Below are positions 32,478-44,141 of a stretch of 64,000 nucleotides of DNA, piece by piece. A program made the position numbers and the translations under genes. Source of the stretch: Sciurus carolinensis (lineage: Eukaryota; Chordata; Mammalia; Rodentia; Sciuridae); NCBI RefSeq assembly GCF_902686445.1, contig NC_062232.1:93792932-93856931 (forward strand), given 5' to 3'. Numbering within the stretch: the stretch's first letter is position 1; each line of letters starts with the position of its first letter. The notes below the pieces were generated by a model that saw only the letters and a program-made list of their open reading frames with translations, was not told where the DNA came from and did no database searches.

Positions 32478-32482
32478 GTGGT

Positions 32483-32955
32483 TGTGATAGACTGAAAGTT
32501 TGTGTCTCCCCCAAATTCCTCTGTTGAAATTCTAATACCCAATGTGCTGGTATTAAGAGGTGGAGCCTTTGGGAGGTAATTAGGTCATGAAGTTGGTGTC
32601 CTCATGATGGGTTTAGTATTCCAGTAAGAAGACACACAAGAGCTTGCTTTCTCTCTCTCTCTCCTTTGTGAGCATACAATGAGAAGAAGATGGTTGCCTA
32701 TAATCAGTACATGGTCAGAACTTTCAGTAGAATCTGGCTATGCTGGAACTTTGGTTTTTCTGATGCTGGAGATGGAACCCAGGGCCTTGGACATGCTAGG
32801 CAAGCACTCTACCACTGATTTTCACTGTCCCTCAGGACCCATGCTGGCACTTTGATCTTGGATTTACAGCCTCTTGAATGTTGAGAAATAAGTGCTTGTT
32901 GTTGAAACCATCCAGACTATGGTGTTCTGTTATAGGAGCCTCAACTAATGAAGTA
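32483..32955 (+). mobile_element. MLT1/MST-type MaLR LTR, interrupted by ID
   Basis: It begins TGTGATAGACTGAAAGTTTGTG and contains GGTGGAGCCTTTGGGAGGTAATTAGG, the MaLR signature. Flanks GTGGT (32478-32482) and GTGGT (32956-32960) form a 5-bp duplication. Confidence 0.8.
32754..32840 (-). mobile_element. ID SINE inside MaLR LTR, with TSD
   Basis: Antisense ID bounded by ATGCTGGAACTTTG (32740-32753) and ATGCTGGCACTTTG (32841-32854), one difference. Confidence 0.92.
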
Positions 32956-32989
32956 GTGGTGTAGCAAGCCCCAATGAAAGAAGGCACTA

Positions 32990-33085
32990 TATGCTTTTGC
33001 AAACAATTGTATATCCAACACCTAGCACAGTGCCTAGCATACATTAGGGGCTTAATAAATGTTTTTTAAAATGAATGGATGAATA
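32990..33085 (+). mobile_element. L2 3' end
   Basis: CACCTAGCACAGTGCCTAGCATACATTAGGGGCTTAATAAATG then AATGAATGGATGAAT is the characteristic L2 terminus. Confidence 0.8.
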
Positions 33086-34074
33086 ATTACAATAGGCACT
33101 CTCTTAAAGACTTTCCACATTGGGCGATTAGCCATAAGTACCAGAAAGAAATGTATATATAAAGGATACAGAGAATGAGAAGAAAATGGCAAAAGGATGT
33201 AGGGATGGCATTTAAGGATATAAGTTGGGTGGCCTGGCTGGATGCCTAAAGGATAGACTTATTTTGCCAAAGGCAAGCTTTGTGTTTCATTTTGTACAAA
33301 ATGAAATGATGTCTCTTTGTGAACATACTTTGAAGTCTCAAGTGTCAATGTAAATATGAATTATCATCATTGTACACCTCCATTGAGCCAAGATGGGTTT
33401 TTTCTCTCCCTGATCTGTTCCCTTGGGGCTTTTGTTGGTACAGAATGGGTGTGGTAGATACATAGATTGTATAAATCTCAATGTATTTCTTCTCTTTCCC
33501 ATATGAAAAGGACTAAGGTATTCACATTTCTTGTTAGGCTCATATGTCACTACATGTATAGACATAAAAAGGGAGACTTTAATGCCCTTATGATCAAAGA
33601 GTACAAGCAGAGTCAGTGAATTACCATGCTGAGGTATTTATTGGCCATGGAAATTCAAAAGTTCCCATGGAGAGTTCATAAAAGAGTCCCCCACCCCCAA
33701 TTGTTTGTTTCTCTATGTTTTTATGGTAAAATGCAGATTGACCTCAAATTTAGGCTCATAGTAACTACCTAAACAAATAGGAAGTAAATGACTGAATGAA
33801 CGGATGAACTCAGAGGTAATTATCTTGTACAATAAAGGAGATGTTTAGATGTCTCACTGGTACCCATTAAAGAAAGAAAACAAGTATAACTTTCCTTCCC
33901 CTACTCAACTTCCTATAACCCCAGCTGCTGGGTCATGCTGTCCTTGGCATTTAGCAGAAAGGACTGTTGGAAAAATGAATCAAGCTTTAATTACAAAGCA
34001 TTAATCTTTGAAAATTTCAAATTTCTGCTGCTTGGATTAGTAGGTCCTTAACTGTTTAACCTAGTGTGTGTTTC
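33086..34074. other. Unique sequence, no gene seen
   Basis: About 1 kb. A 75-codon minus frame (33338-33565) has no recognisable features. Confidence 0.4.
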
Positions 34075-34282
34075 AGTTTGAAGCCAGTCCCCCTCATTTA
34101 CTTGCTGTTAACTTTGTGCAAATTACTTCATAATTTTCGTGTCTCAGTTTTCTGTTCTGTGAAATTTGGATAATACTGGTTGTCCATTCTCTAAGGTCAT
34201 TTTGAGATATGTGTGATATTAACTGTAAATAATTATATAATAGTACTTGGAACATAGAAATTACTCAATGATTGCTTTTGTT
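34075..34282 (+). mobile_element. MIR
   Basis: TGCAAATTACTTCATAATTTTCGTGTCTCAGTTTTCTG, GTGAAATTTGGATAATACTGG and ACTTGGAACATAGAAATTACTCAATG follow MIR core and tail. Confidence 0.8.
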
Positions 34283-34358
34283 ACTACTTAAAATATTTTT
34301 TATTAGTGAATAAATGGAAGTCTGGAACAAGAGCTGTTGCTTTGTTGGGTCTGTTTTT

Positions 34359-34601
34359 TTTTTTTTTTTTTTTTTTGGTCGTCGTTGTTGTTGTTTTTTC
34401 TTTTGGTACTGGGAATTGAACTCAGGGACACTCAACCACTGAGCCACATCCCCAGCCCTATTTTGCATTTTATTTTGAGATAGGGTTTCACTGAGTTGCT
34501 TAGTGCCTCACTAAGTTGCTGAGATTGACTTTGAATTTGTGATCCTCCTGCCTCAGTCTCCAGAGTCACTGGGATTACAGGCATGCACCACCATGTTTGA
34601 C
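34359..34601 (-). mobile_element. MEN SINE with TSD
   Basis: Long T tract with (GTT)n, ID half, B1 half. Flanks TTGTTGGGTCTGTTTTT (34342-34358) and TTGTGGGGTCTGTTTTT (34602-34618). Confidence 0.92.
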
Positions 34602-34674
34602 TTGTGGGGTCTGTTTTTGACAGGTCAAGTTTAATGATCAGGAAACATATTCTATGATGTTATTTCACAATTTG

Positions 34675-34945
34675 ATTTTAACTTTTTATTGAGACATAAT
34701 ATTTGTATATCCTTATGGGGTATATTATTGTGATTCTATGTATGAATGCAGTGTGCAATAATCAAATCAGGGCAATAAGTATTTCCATCTCTTCCACCAT
34801 TAATCATTTTTACATACTGGCTATTTTGTACTGTTTTTCTAGTCATTTTGAAATATATCACAGATTGTTTTAACCAATAATTACCCTACTGCGCTATTAA
34901 AAAAAAACAGAACTAATTTTTCCTCTCTAATTGCCTTTTGATGTC
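34675..34945 (-). mobile_element. L1 3' UTR
   Basis: TTTTTATTGAGACATAATATTTGTATATCCTTATGGGGTA, CATTTTGAAATATATCACAG and ATTACCCTACTGCGC are antisense L1 landmarks. Confidence 0.7.
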
Positions 34946-35329
34946 CCTTACCAGCAATTTGCTTTGAATGTATGATGGTCTCTTAGGATGGTAATTGAAT
35001 TGTAGAGAAAGAGGCTGAGGAGAAAGCTGAAGCTAGAAGAGGAATGAGACCACTGTGGGAGAGAGTACAGGAAGCAAAAAGAATTTTAGGGCTGAGCCTT
35101 GGAGAAAATTCACATTATGGAGTTAGAGGAGGAGTTAGCAATGCCATACAGGGTCAGAGAAATAGAACTGGAATATATCTAAAAGAGGAAAGGAAAGAGA
35201 TATCTTTTAGAAGGAGTAGCAAGTCAATAGTTTCAAATACATCTGCAGAGAAATCAAGGATGATTAACTTGCGATATCTATTCATTTTTGTCACATTGCT
35301 GCTTTATGATAAAGACTTAATTTTATTGA
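34946..35329. other. Unclassified sequence
   Basis: A 117-codon plus frame (35044-35397) runs into the L2 end. The purine-rich text may be an old repeat, but none is assigned. Confidence 0.3.
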
Positions 35330-35405
35330 TGTTGCATTCATATTCCCAGCACAGTTCCTGGTTCATGGAAGGTGGTCAATGTATATTTGTTAAATGAATG
35401 AACAA
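35330..35405 (+). mobile_element. L2 3' end
   Basis: CCCAGCACAGTTCCTGGTTCATGGAAGG and CAATGTATATTTGTTAAATGAATGAA. Confidence 0.75.
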
Positions 35406-35756
35406 AAAGGTAATTGGAAAAAGTAATTTCCGTGGACCTTTTGTGACAAAAATCAGATTGCAAAAGGTAAAGAATAAATGTATGATGAGGAGATGGCGGT
35501 ACCAGTTGATAAATATTTGTACAGAGGTGGGAGTATTAGGATGGCAAATGAAGGAAGATACAGGGTTAATAATAGGTGTTTTTAAAATGTGGGAGTGAGG
35601 GAGGAAATGGGCATGTCTATATATATATAGAGAAAAGAGATTGAAGATGCTTTAAGGGAAGGAGCAAATGATAGAACAGGGATGGGTAGTTATACAGGAT
35701 GGAAAGATGCTGGCACCTCATTCTCTGAGAGGGAGGAAGAGAGGATGGATGGTGTT

Positions 35757-36180
35757 GAACTGAAATTAATTGGCCCAATACAACCTGTGCACTTGAAACA
35801 CAGGTTTGGCCCAAAGGGGAATTCTTGTGTAGTAAACTACAACCTAGCTTAATATGCAAGCAAGTTGTAGCCTAATCAAGGTATATATTCTCATAATTAA
35901 GCAGCTGAGCCTCAGCCAATCACAGTAGCCTTTCATTTAGCCAATTCCTAGTTGAAGTCTCCCAAATTTTGCCCACATAAAGCAAAGGCAGTTTTACCAA
36001 TCAGGTTCTTTCTGTTTGTCACTTCCTTTTCTGTGGCTATAAATATAACCTGTACATGTGATGGGGTAGGTAGGTCATTTAGTTCAGAACCATCTTTGAT
36101 CTGGAATACTACCTGGTTCTAGAAAGTTAATTTTTTTTCTCAAGTAGACTTTATTATATAGAACTGGTCTCAATTTTTCT
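35757..36180 (+). mobile_element. Possible ERV LTR, family unassigned
   Basis: TGAGCCTCAGCCAATCACAG (CCAAT-type box near 35915) is followed about 120 bp later by GCTATAAATATAACC (TATA-type, 36037-36051). The upstream GGCCCAAAGGGGAATTC and promoter-like order suggest a class I LTR. Termini are not resolved. Confidence 0.4.
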
Positions 36181-36522
36181 TTTAATAATGGCAATAGGAA
36201 AATACAGTGGTGTAAGGAGGGAAGGTATGGCAAAGGTGAGGTTTAGAGATAGAGAAAAGTGGGATATGAAAGAACTCAATTCACATGTCTGAAAAGGACA
36301 AGAGGATTGCCATGGGTGGGGAGCAGCATTTGAACAGGAAAGATTGGGATCAGTTCTAGAGTGCTCTCTCTGTGATCTATGAGGTGGAGGGACTTCCCAA
36401 TTGATGATGTCTCTTGCATTCTGAAATGATTTCCTAGGAACATTTTATATAATTTTAATAAGTATATTTAAGTCATTAATATTAAAACTTGATAAGTGTT
36501 CTAGGATCTAAGCAGTACTTTT

Positions 36523-37055
36523 ATTTTATTTAATTAATTTATTTAATTAATTCATTCAGATTTAAAAAATTATTTGTTCTATTTAGTTATACATGACAGC
36601 AGAATACGTTTTGATTCATTGTATACAAATGGAGTACAACTTTTCATTTCTCTAGTTGTACACGATGTAGAGTCACACCATGTGTGTAATCATACATGTA
36701 CATAGGGTAATGTTTCCCTCAGTCCACCATCTTTCCTTCCCCCTAACCCTCCCCTCACCTAATTTCCCTCTACACAATCCAAAGTTCCTCTATTCTTCCC
36801 TTACCTCCCTGCCCCATTATGAATAATCATCCACTTATCAGAGAAAACATTTGGCCTTTTTTTTGAGGGGGGATTGGCTTATCTTGCTTAACATGATTTT
36901 CTCCAACTCCATCCATTTACCTGCAAATGCCATAATTTTATTCTTCTTTATGGCTGAATAATATTCCATTGTGTATATATACCACAGTTTCTTGATCCAT
37001 TCATCTATTGAAGTGCATCTAGGTTGGTTCCACAATCTAGTTATTGTGAATTCAG
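36523..37055 (-). mobile_element. L1 3' end with TSD
   Basis: 5'-truncated L1. The minus strand still encodes the ORF2 C-terminus (LWYIYTMEYYSAIKKNKIMA, about 36995 to 36936). Flanks CTAAGCAGTACTTTT (36508-36522) and CTAAGTAGCACTTTT (37056-37070). Confidence 0.92.
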
Positions 37056-37070
37056 CTAAGTAGCACTTTT

Positions 37071-39407
37071 TAAAAATGGTGTAAAATCATGTTCAATTCT
37101 AAGAATGTTCATTATCAGTAGTAAGATTGGAAGAACATAATGAATTTTATTACATTATATTTTCTCAACTTTAAGACAAAATTTTAAATCTAGGAGAAAA
37201 GATAGACTAGTGTTTTCATGACAATTATTCAAATTATATGTTCTGGTCTGTAAACACACACCTTGCAAATGTCAGTATCATATCTGTAGCACTGTAAAGT
37301 CTAAGTTTGGAATTTAATCAGCCTTTGTTAACCACTTCACATTTATAAGGGTTTTGTTGTTGTTGGTGGTTTGCTTGCTTTAACTTTTTGCTTCATCATT
37401 GATTTTTTTCCTTTTTATAAGAAGACTCACTATATATTTACATGAGATTAAATGCACTGAAATTGAACCCAAAGTTTCAATTTGACTCATTTTTTTTACA
37501 GTTTTGGGATTAGTTTAATAGGAAGAAATTGAGTTGATTGCAACAGTAGAACTCTACTATGCAACCATTTGGCCCCCATTTCTTCTGGTATACAAATAAA
37601 TTTACTCTAGGCTTCTGAAGTACACATGCTCATCCTACCATGATTAACACAGTTTTGTGACTAGCAAGGATGTGAGGATAGGGGTTGGGGAGTGAAGATG
37701 TTTCCCTTAGAAGAGTTTATTCAGAATTTCTAGGTTCTTCCACTTCAGCTGCTATAGTAGCCACATAAGCAATATTACTCTCTCTTCTTTTGTGGCACTG
37801 AAGTCTCCTCATAGTACATAATAAATGTTCAATGGCTTTACCATCAAGATTTCATTCTTAAGACCCTTTCCTTTTGCTTTAGTAGAGCAATTTTTGTGAG
37901 TACCACCATTTTAGATTTGGATCAAAATTAGCACTTGGTGCTTTCTTCAGTTCAGGGGTAGCCTGTGGCATTTGTCATTGCCAAGTTATACAAAAGCTGA
38001 TTTTTTCCCCCTTTCAGTTCCTCTTGATTTTTTTCCATGTATTCTACTCTTGGGTAATAAAATAGTTCTTTAAGAATTTCAGTGAGTGCTTTAAGACCTG
38101 AATTTTGATTGCTGCTTCCTGATTTCAGGGTTTTTCAATTTTATTTTTTATAAGGCAAGGCATTTAGAATTTTGAAAATTCATTTATCAATTGATTAAGC
38201 TTCTTTTTCATAGATTTAAAATTACTTTTTACCATCTTTGTCTTTCGTGTTCAGTACTTTTAGGATAAAAACATTTTTTCTAAAATAGTCATGAATACCT
38301 GAGGCTCTGATGCTACTACATTTTATGCCTTGATCTGAAATACAATTTTAACTTTTGTGCCAAAAGATGTAAAGGCTGTATTCTCATAATTCTTCCCTGC
38401 CCTCAGTGAAGTTATAACTTATCAAGTTTTATTCTTCATTTTCATCAGTAGATAGCTTTAAATAAAATTCTAAGCACACTTTCATATGATGATAAGTATG
38501 CACTTGTAGTCACTGATCTTATTGTTTTCCATTTTTCCTGTTTCTTTAAACTACTTTTTTTTTACCTTTTAAATATGAGCCCATAACCTCAAGTTGTTTG
38601 GTTGATAAGTAAATACATATAACTGGTGCCCATATCATTGTACTTCCTATAACCTCCCAATGTTTTGGATGACACTTTGAGAAATATATTATCCCTCCCA
38701 TGACCAGTATGTCCACAGATGTGAATGTTTTCTGGGTCACTTCCTAAGAAGTCACTACACCACAGTCTTACTGTTAAAAGTGCAAACATCTCAGTGGAGG
38801 AGTCACACTGCCTATACCTAGGGAAGCTCTTCAGCCACATGAACTCTTATTATTTTTACTGCTGAAGGGGTAAGAACCTTGCAGGATGGTCCTGTGAAAG
38901 AATTGTGCAAAGTGTCTTAACAAGATAAAGTCATGCCACCTTACACTCACAACCACTGTTTCATGCTGCTGTTAAATACTGCAGTATTTAGAAGCATCTT
39001 GCTGTCTACTCTCTGAAAATGCTACCACTTTTCTCTATTACCTTGAAGTATAAATGCTTATATAAAGAAAGGTAATGTAATGTGGTACTGCCAGAATATT
39101 TTTAAAAAATGAATTTTTGATGGTAAACTCTCTAAGCATTATCCTTTCTCTTTGATGAGATGTACTCTATGACCTTGAGTCAACCAACAAAGTATTAATA
39201 TACTCTTTCAAAGTCAGAATGGGAATTGGACCTGTAGAGTTTGGGGGAGGTGCCACCTATATTCTGATGACTTGGTCTGGATGGTTTCTCTGCATATTTG
39301 GAGTAGGATTAATATTAGCATCTGCTCTTTTGATTTAGTAAACATTGATCCATGCTGTTTCACCATCCAGAACCCTTTCTTGGAGGGGGTATTAAAAATG
39401 TTAGACA
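37071..39407. other. SINE-free unique sequence, possible decayed retrocopy
   Basis: About 2.3 kb with no recognised interspersed repeat. On the minus strand, adjacent short frames in different registers (38840 down to 38546, and again near 38120 to 37990) read like fragments of mRNA-derived sequence. There is no A tail, duplication or known parent, so the pseudogene reading is weak. Confidence 0.3.
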
Positions 39408-39655
39408 GAGTTGGACAAAGTGGTACACACCTGTATCCCAGCAACTTGGAAGGCTGAGGCAGAAGGATTGCAAGTTCAAGGCCAACCTCAGCAATTTAGT
39501 GAGACCTGTCTCAAAATAAATAAAAGTAAACAGGATTGGGGATGTAACTGACTAGTAAAGTTCCACTAAGTTCAATCCCTAGTACCAAAAAAAAAAAAAA
39601 TAAATAATAATAATAATAACAATAAAATAATAATAAAAAGAAAGAAAAAAATAAT
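39408..39655 (+). mobile_element. MEN SINE with (AAT)n tail
   Basis: Sense MEN (GAGTTGGACAAAGTGGTACAC...AGTACCAAAA) with a tail that grades into AAT/AAC repeats (39588-39655). Confidence 0.88.
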
Positions 39656-39687
39656 ATCAGAATCCAGTCAAGAGTTTCATCATAACC

Positions 39688-39885
39688 AGATGCGGTGGCG
39701 CATGCTTATAATCCTAGTACCTGTGGAGGCCGAGGCAGGAGAATCACAAGTTCAAAGCTAGTCTCATCAATTTAGCGAGGCCATAGGTGACTTAGCCAGA
39801 CCTTGTTTTAAAATTAAAAAAGGTCAAGGATGTGGCTCAGTGGTTACATGTCCCTGGGTTTAATCTCCCATACAAAAAATCCCCC
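39688..39885 (+). mobile_element. MEN SINE with TSD
   Basis: Sense MEN with flanks AGTTTCATCATAACC (39673-39687) and AGTTTTATCATATCC (39886-39900). Confidence 0.9.
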
Positions 39886-40073
39886 AGTTTTATCATATCC
39901 TCCATATACATATAATATATAATGTGAGAAACCATCTAGCAATACTGACTCTACTGGTGTACCTTGAAGTTGTAAGCACTGAATGAGAGGTGTAGATTAG
40001 GATTTTAATACTTTCATCTCTGAACTAAGGATAGAAATGTGTATCTTTAGTGGTTTGACAATTTTGCTCAGTA

Positions 40074-40543
40074 TGTTTGTCCTAGTCTTTCATTGCCGTG
40101 ACAAAATACCTGAGACAATAAATATAAAGGAGAAAAGGTTATTCTGGCTCATAGTCTCAGAGTTTTTGGTCCATGGTCACTTCGCTTTAATGCTATGGTC
40201 TGTGGGGAGGCAGAACATCATGGTGGTAGTATGTGGTAGAGGAAAAAAGCTTATCACATGGTGGGCAGGAAGCAGAGGAGGGGGTACCAGGGACAAGATA
40301 ATAGCTTTCAAGGGCATGCCCCCAGTGACCTGCTTTCTTTCACTAGGCCTTACATCCTACAGTTTCTATCATCTCCCAGTAGCCCATTAAATTTTTAATC
40401 CATCAATGTATTAATTCATTGATGAGGTTAAAGACCTCATGATCCAATCACTTCTCCAAAGTCCCACCTCTGAAAACTGCTCCCCTGGGGACCAAGTCTT
40501 CTACATGAGTTTTGAGAGGATATTTTAGACACAAACCATAACA
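40074..40543 (-). mobile_element. MaLR-type LTR
   Basis: In reverse complement it begins TGTTATGGTTTGTGTC and contains GGTGGGACTTTGGAGAAGTGATTGG; the other end reads ATTGCCGTGACAAAATACCTGAG on the plus strand. A 117-codon frame here is incidental. Confidence 0.8.
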
Positions 40544-41254
40544 ATGTTGATCTTAGGAGAAGTTAGTAAGGTAAGAGAGATTAATGGCACATATTTAGGA
40601 CCCATACATGGTCAAAAACACTACCACATGAGTCTGTCTGGCATTTAAAATCTCTATTTCAAAGTCAAATGAAATACCTTGATAAACTTGACTTCATTTA
40701 GCTTGCAAAGAAACAACACTAACCTAGTACCAGAGTGCCATCCATACACCTTCCTGCCCCTTACTCCCTGCCTTGCTTACTGGAAGAGGAAAATTTAGTA
40801 GACCCTGAAGGTAGATGTTTCTTTTTGGCCAGTAGTCTAGACTTGATGCTATGAAGGCCTAAGTGAGGGAGTAGGCTGATGGAGAAACAAGTGTTAATCT
40901 GGGCTGGGCTAATAAAGAATGGGTCTAGGTGTCTATGAAGTTTAAACTTTCTCCTGGGGTTTGGGTGGATCTCTCATATTCTGTGCTATTTAATCTGTGT
41001 TTCTGACCTCTCTTATTCTTGACCTTTAAATAACAACATTACTCTGATTTCCTGTGTCCCCGACACCTTCACCTCTGGAAAACCACAACTCTACATCTTA
41101 AACTCCATTTTTTAAACGGAGGCATAAGAAAATAATATCTACCCCTCACACACTTCCAGACATATGAACACATGTGCCTTTGTTTTTTCCTAAAAGTTTC
41201 ACTTCTTTGATGCCTGAATACTTTAAAACTTGGGTAAATTCAGTCATTGCTACT
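40544..41254. other. Unique sequence, no gene seen
   Basis: No recognised repeat or coding feature. Confidence 0.4.
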
Positions 41255-41595
41255 CAAAAGGCAGATTTTGTTTAATTTGTTTATTAATTAGGTTATTTGA
41301 TTTTTTGGCATAAAGTTTTTTGAATTCTTTATATATTCTAGATATTAATCCTCTAGCAAAGATCTTCTCCCATTCTGTAGGTTCTCTTTTCACCTTCTAA
41401 TTTATTAATGCCATCCCATTTATTAACAGTTGGCATTATTTCCTGAGTTTTAGGGGTTCTATTGAGAAAGTTGTCGCCTGTGCTTGTATGCTGGAGTGTT
41501 GAACCTATGTTTTCTTCTAGGAGTCATATAGTTTCTGTTCAAATTCCTAGGTCTTTGAATCATTTGATTTGATTTTTATGCACCCTAAGAAGACA
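41255..41595 (-). mobile_element. L1 ORF2-region fragment
   Basis: GAATTCTTTATATATTCTAGATATTAATCCTCTAGC, TCTTCTCCCATTCTGTAGG and GTTTCTGTTCAAATTCCTAGGTC are antisense L1 ORF2 landmarks. Confidence 0.75.
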
Positions 41596-42391
41596 TGTTT
41601 AAAGTGAACAATATGTAGCTAATTCTCTTAGGCTAATGACATTCTATTTCTAACAGAGATATTAAAACTATTTAACAATGAGAACAAAATGAACACCAAC
41701 AGTTGAAGGTGACTTAGCAACCCCTGAATCTTGGAAGGCTGAAACTGTGCATATCAGCTGAGTACTGGCGTTGACACCTGTCAGATGATTTCTAAAGCAG
41801 TTTACAAACACAGCCCTTCATTTGTTCATTCGTTCATTCATCCAGTATTATTGTAAACCTACTATGTGCTACACACCGTGTAAAATATCCGTTATATAAA
41901 GACCTATGATCTAATAGGATTTAAAATCTAGTCTTAGAATTACATAAGGATTGAAAACTACCTTCGATTTATTTTTCAATCTAGAAAGATAATTACTCTG
42001 TTCTCATAAGAAACCCTGAGTCTAATGATTTGGACAAACTAAAAATAGCAAGCACTGGGTTGTTCTTTGTACAAGATCAATAGCAGAAGGAATTACTTTA
42101 TTCTGGAGCCCCAAAGAACTGGACAGGAAGAACTGAGTAAAACAGGAGAGAGAAAATATCATTTTCATCACCATGAGGAAGAGAAGCCTTCTTTTCATCT
42201 CTGGATTTGTGTATTTTTCTTAAATTATAAATCACCTATTTCCAATGGCATTATTTTGAATTTCTTTACATGCTTTGATAGTCAGTGAGCAGCTGAAACT
42301 AAAGATAGTAGATGAGAAAGAAAGGAGAAAACACATTGAAGGTGAGTTCTGAGGAGATTTTGCATCCTAATGATCAGCAATTATCCAGGAA

Positions 42392-42437
<46 letters not shown>

Positions 42438-43016
42438 GGAGGAGAGCTGGCTCCCACCAGGCTGGGGCCAATTATCCAGATGTTGTGGATGGACTGAATG
42501 ATGTGGGAGAGTTTGCTCTGCAGGAAATGAGCTTGATGAATGTTACTTTTCTTCAACATGTGGCATACTGAACACATATTCCTCTTAGGATTTTATTTTT
42601 ACAGCAAAGCAAAAAGAAGTATGTGTTTAATGCTTTTTTTCCCCTTCGAATTAGCATTTACTTTGGATGCCTCCTGAATAAATGAAACGTACTAAAATTT
42701 CAGACACTAAGGAACTCCTGTGGAAAAAATTGCCTCTAAAAACTTTTGGGTTGTTATAAGGTTTTTGAATATCTTAGAGAACCTGACATTTTCTGGATTC
42801 TGATTTGTCTCCAAACCATCTCAAAATCCCAGTTTAAATAGCAGGCAAACAGTAAGCTTCTCAAAAAATGATGCTGGCTGCATGAGAGAACATGTCCATG
42901 GGTTGCAGTGATGCAGAAGCATATGGGAGTGGGTAGGAATGTTGCAACATTGTTTTTTGTTCCTCTTACAGACAGAAAATTTGAGAACTGCTGTTTTTAG
43001 TAGGATGCTCTACATA
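41596..43016. other. Mostly unique sequence
   Basis: A short old repeat trace (TTCATTTGTTCATTCGTTCATTC...CTACTATGTGCTAC, 41816-41930) and the (TG)n at 42394 are the only recognised features. Frames at 42067-42288 and 42312-42497 have no domains. Confidence 0.4.
42394..42433. repeat. (TG)n microsatellite
   Basis: About 20 uninterrupted TG units. Unlike 3459-3500, no SINE adjoins it. Confidence 0.95.
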
Positions 43017-43021
43017 CACAT

Positions 43022-43542
43022 TGTAATGGTTAAGTTGAACTATCGACTTGATTGGATTAAGAGATGCCGGTGATTAAGAGGTTTCTGGGTGTGTCCATGA
43101 GGGCGTGTCTAGGAATCATTGGAATGTGGGATAGTGAACTGAAGTGGAGCCCCTCCCTGAGCATGGGCAGCACTGCCCAATAGGATGTAGTAAACGTTGG
43201 AAGAACAAGGAAGCAGATGCAGATGCAAGCTCAGCTCTTCTTGAACTGGTTCTTGATTGCTGCTTGGATCTTCTGAGGACATTGAACTCTCACTTCTTCA
43301 CTCTTCCAAAGCAGACTCTGCCAGTGATTCTCCAGGTAGTTTCCAGAAGCACTGATCTCAGACTAGGGTAGCACTGTTGATCTCTCTTGCTGTGGAGCCT
43401 CTTGTACTGTGAAGCTGCTGGTTCTTCCTGCTCTCTAGCCTGCAGATGAGCATTGTGGACTATCCAGCTTCCGGTCATGTAAGCCAGTCTAATAAATCCC
43501 CTTTTATACTCATACTTCCTCTAGAGAACCCTGTCTAATACA
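43022..43542 (+). mobile_element. MLT2-like (ERVL) solo LTR
   Basis: The 521-bp element begins TGTAATGGTTAAGTTGAAC and ends CCTGTCTAATACA. It contains TTTCTGGGTGTGTCCATGAGGGCGTG and a TCTAATAAATCC polyadenylation region. A perfect 5-bp duplication CACAT lies at 43017-43021 and 43543-43547. No internal ERV sequence, hence a solo LTR. Confidence 0.9.
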
Positions 43543-43937
43543 CACATTAAACTCCATTAAGTTTTCATACATTTAACAGAGTCATCACTTGTTTATTGAA
43601 GGCAGAAACAATTGTGGTCATTATTTCTTTTTGTCATAAAAGTCTCTTTCCCTTTAACTTCTCTTCTTCAGTGATGGAAAAAAGTATATGAATTATTTTT
43701 TCTGGTTTCCTCTCTGGGTAGGCACCATATTTACCAGTGTTAACACCACTGAAGGCTAGGTCACAGCAGAGGAGAAGGTACAAACAACTCTGCTGATGCA
43801 AAGGGAAGATTACTTAATAATTGTTTAGACCTCTTTAGTTGCCTTGATCATGCCTTTACAAGTTTATCCATGGAGGAAATTACCCTTCTTGCTATAGCTG
43901 TGGCTCCACAATTCAACTATTGAAGTACTTTGTCTTT

Positions 43938-44117
43938 TTATTTTTTATTAGTACCAGGAATTGAACCCAGGGGCACTTTACCACTGTGCCACATCCCCAG
44001 TCCTTTTCGTATTTTTTTGAGACAGTCTTGTTAAATTGCTGAGGCTGGTCTTGAATTTGCAATCTTCCTGCCTCAGCCTCCTGAGCTGCTGGGATTACAG
44101 GCATGTGCCACCACATC
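43938..44117 (-). mobile_element. MEN SINE with 24-bp TSD
   Basis: Antisense ID and B1 halves. An identical 24-bp direct repeat starting CAACTATTGAAGTACTTTG lies at 43914-43937 and 44118-44141. Confidence 0.95.
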
Positions 44118-44141
44118 CAACTATTGAAGTACTTTGTCTTT

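Noticed and set aside
40037..40390. 117-codon plus-strand frame
   Set aside because: It lies almost wholly within a MaLR LTR read antisense.
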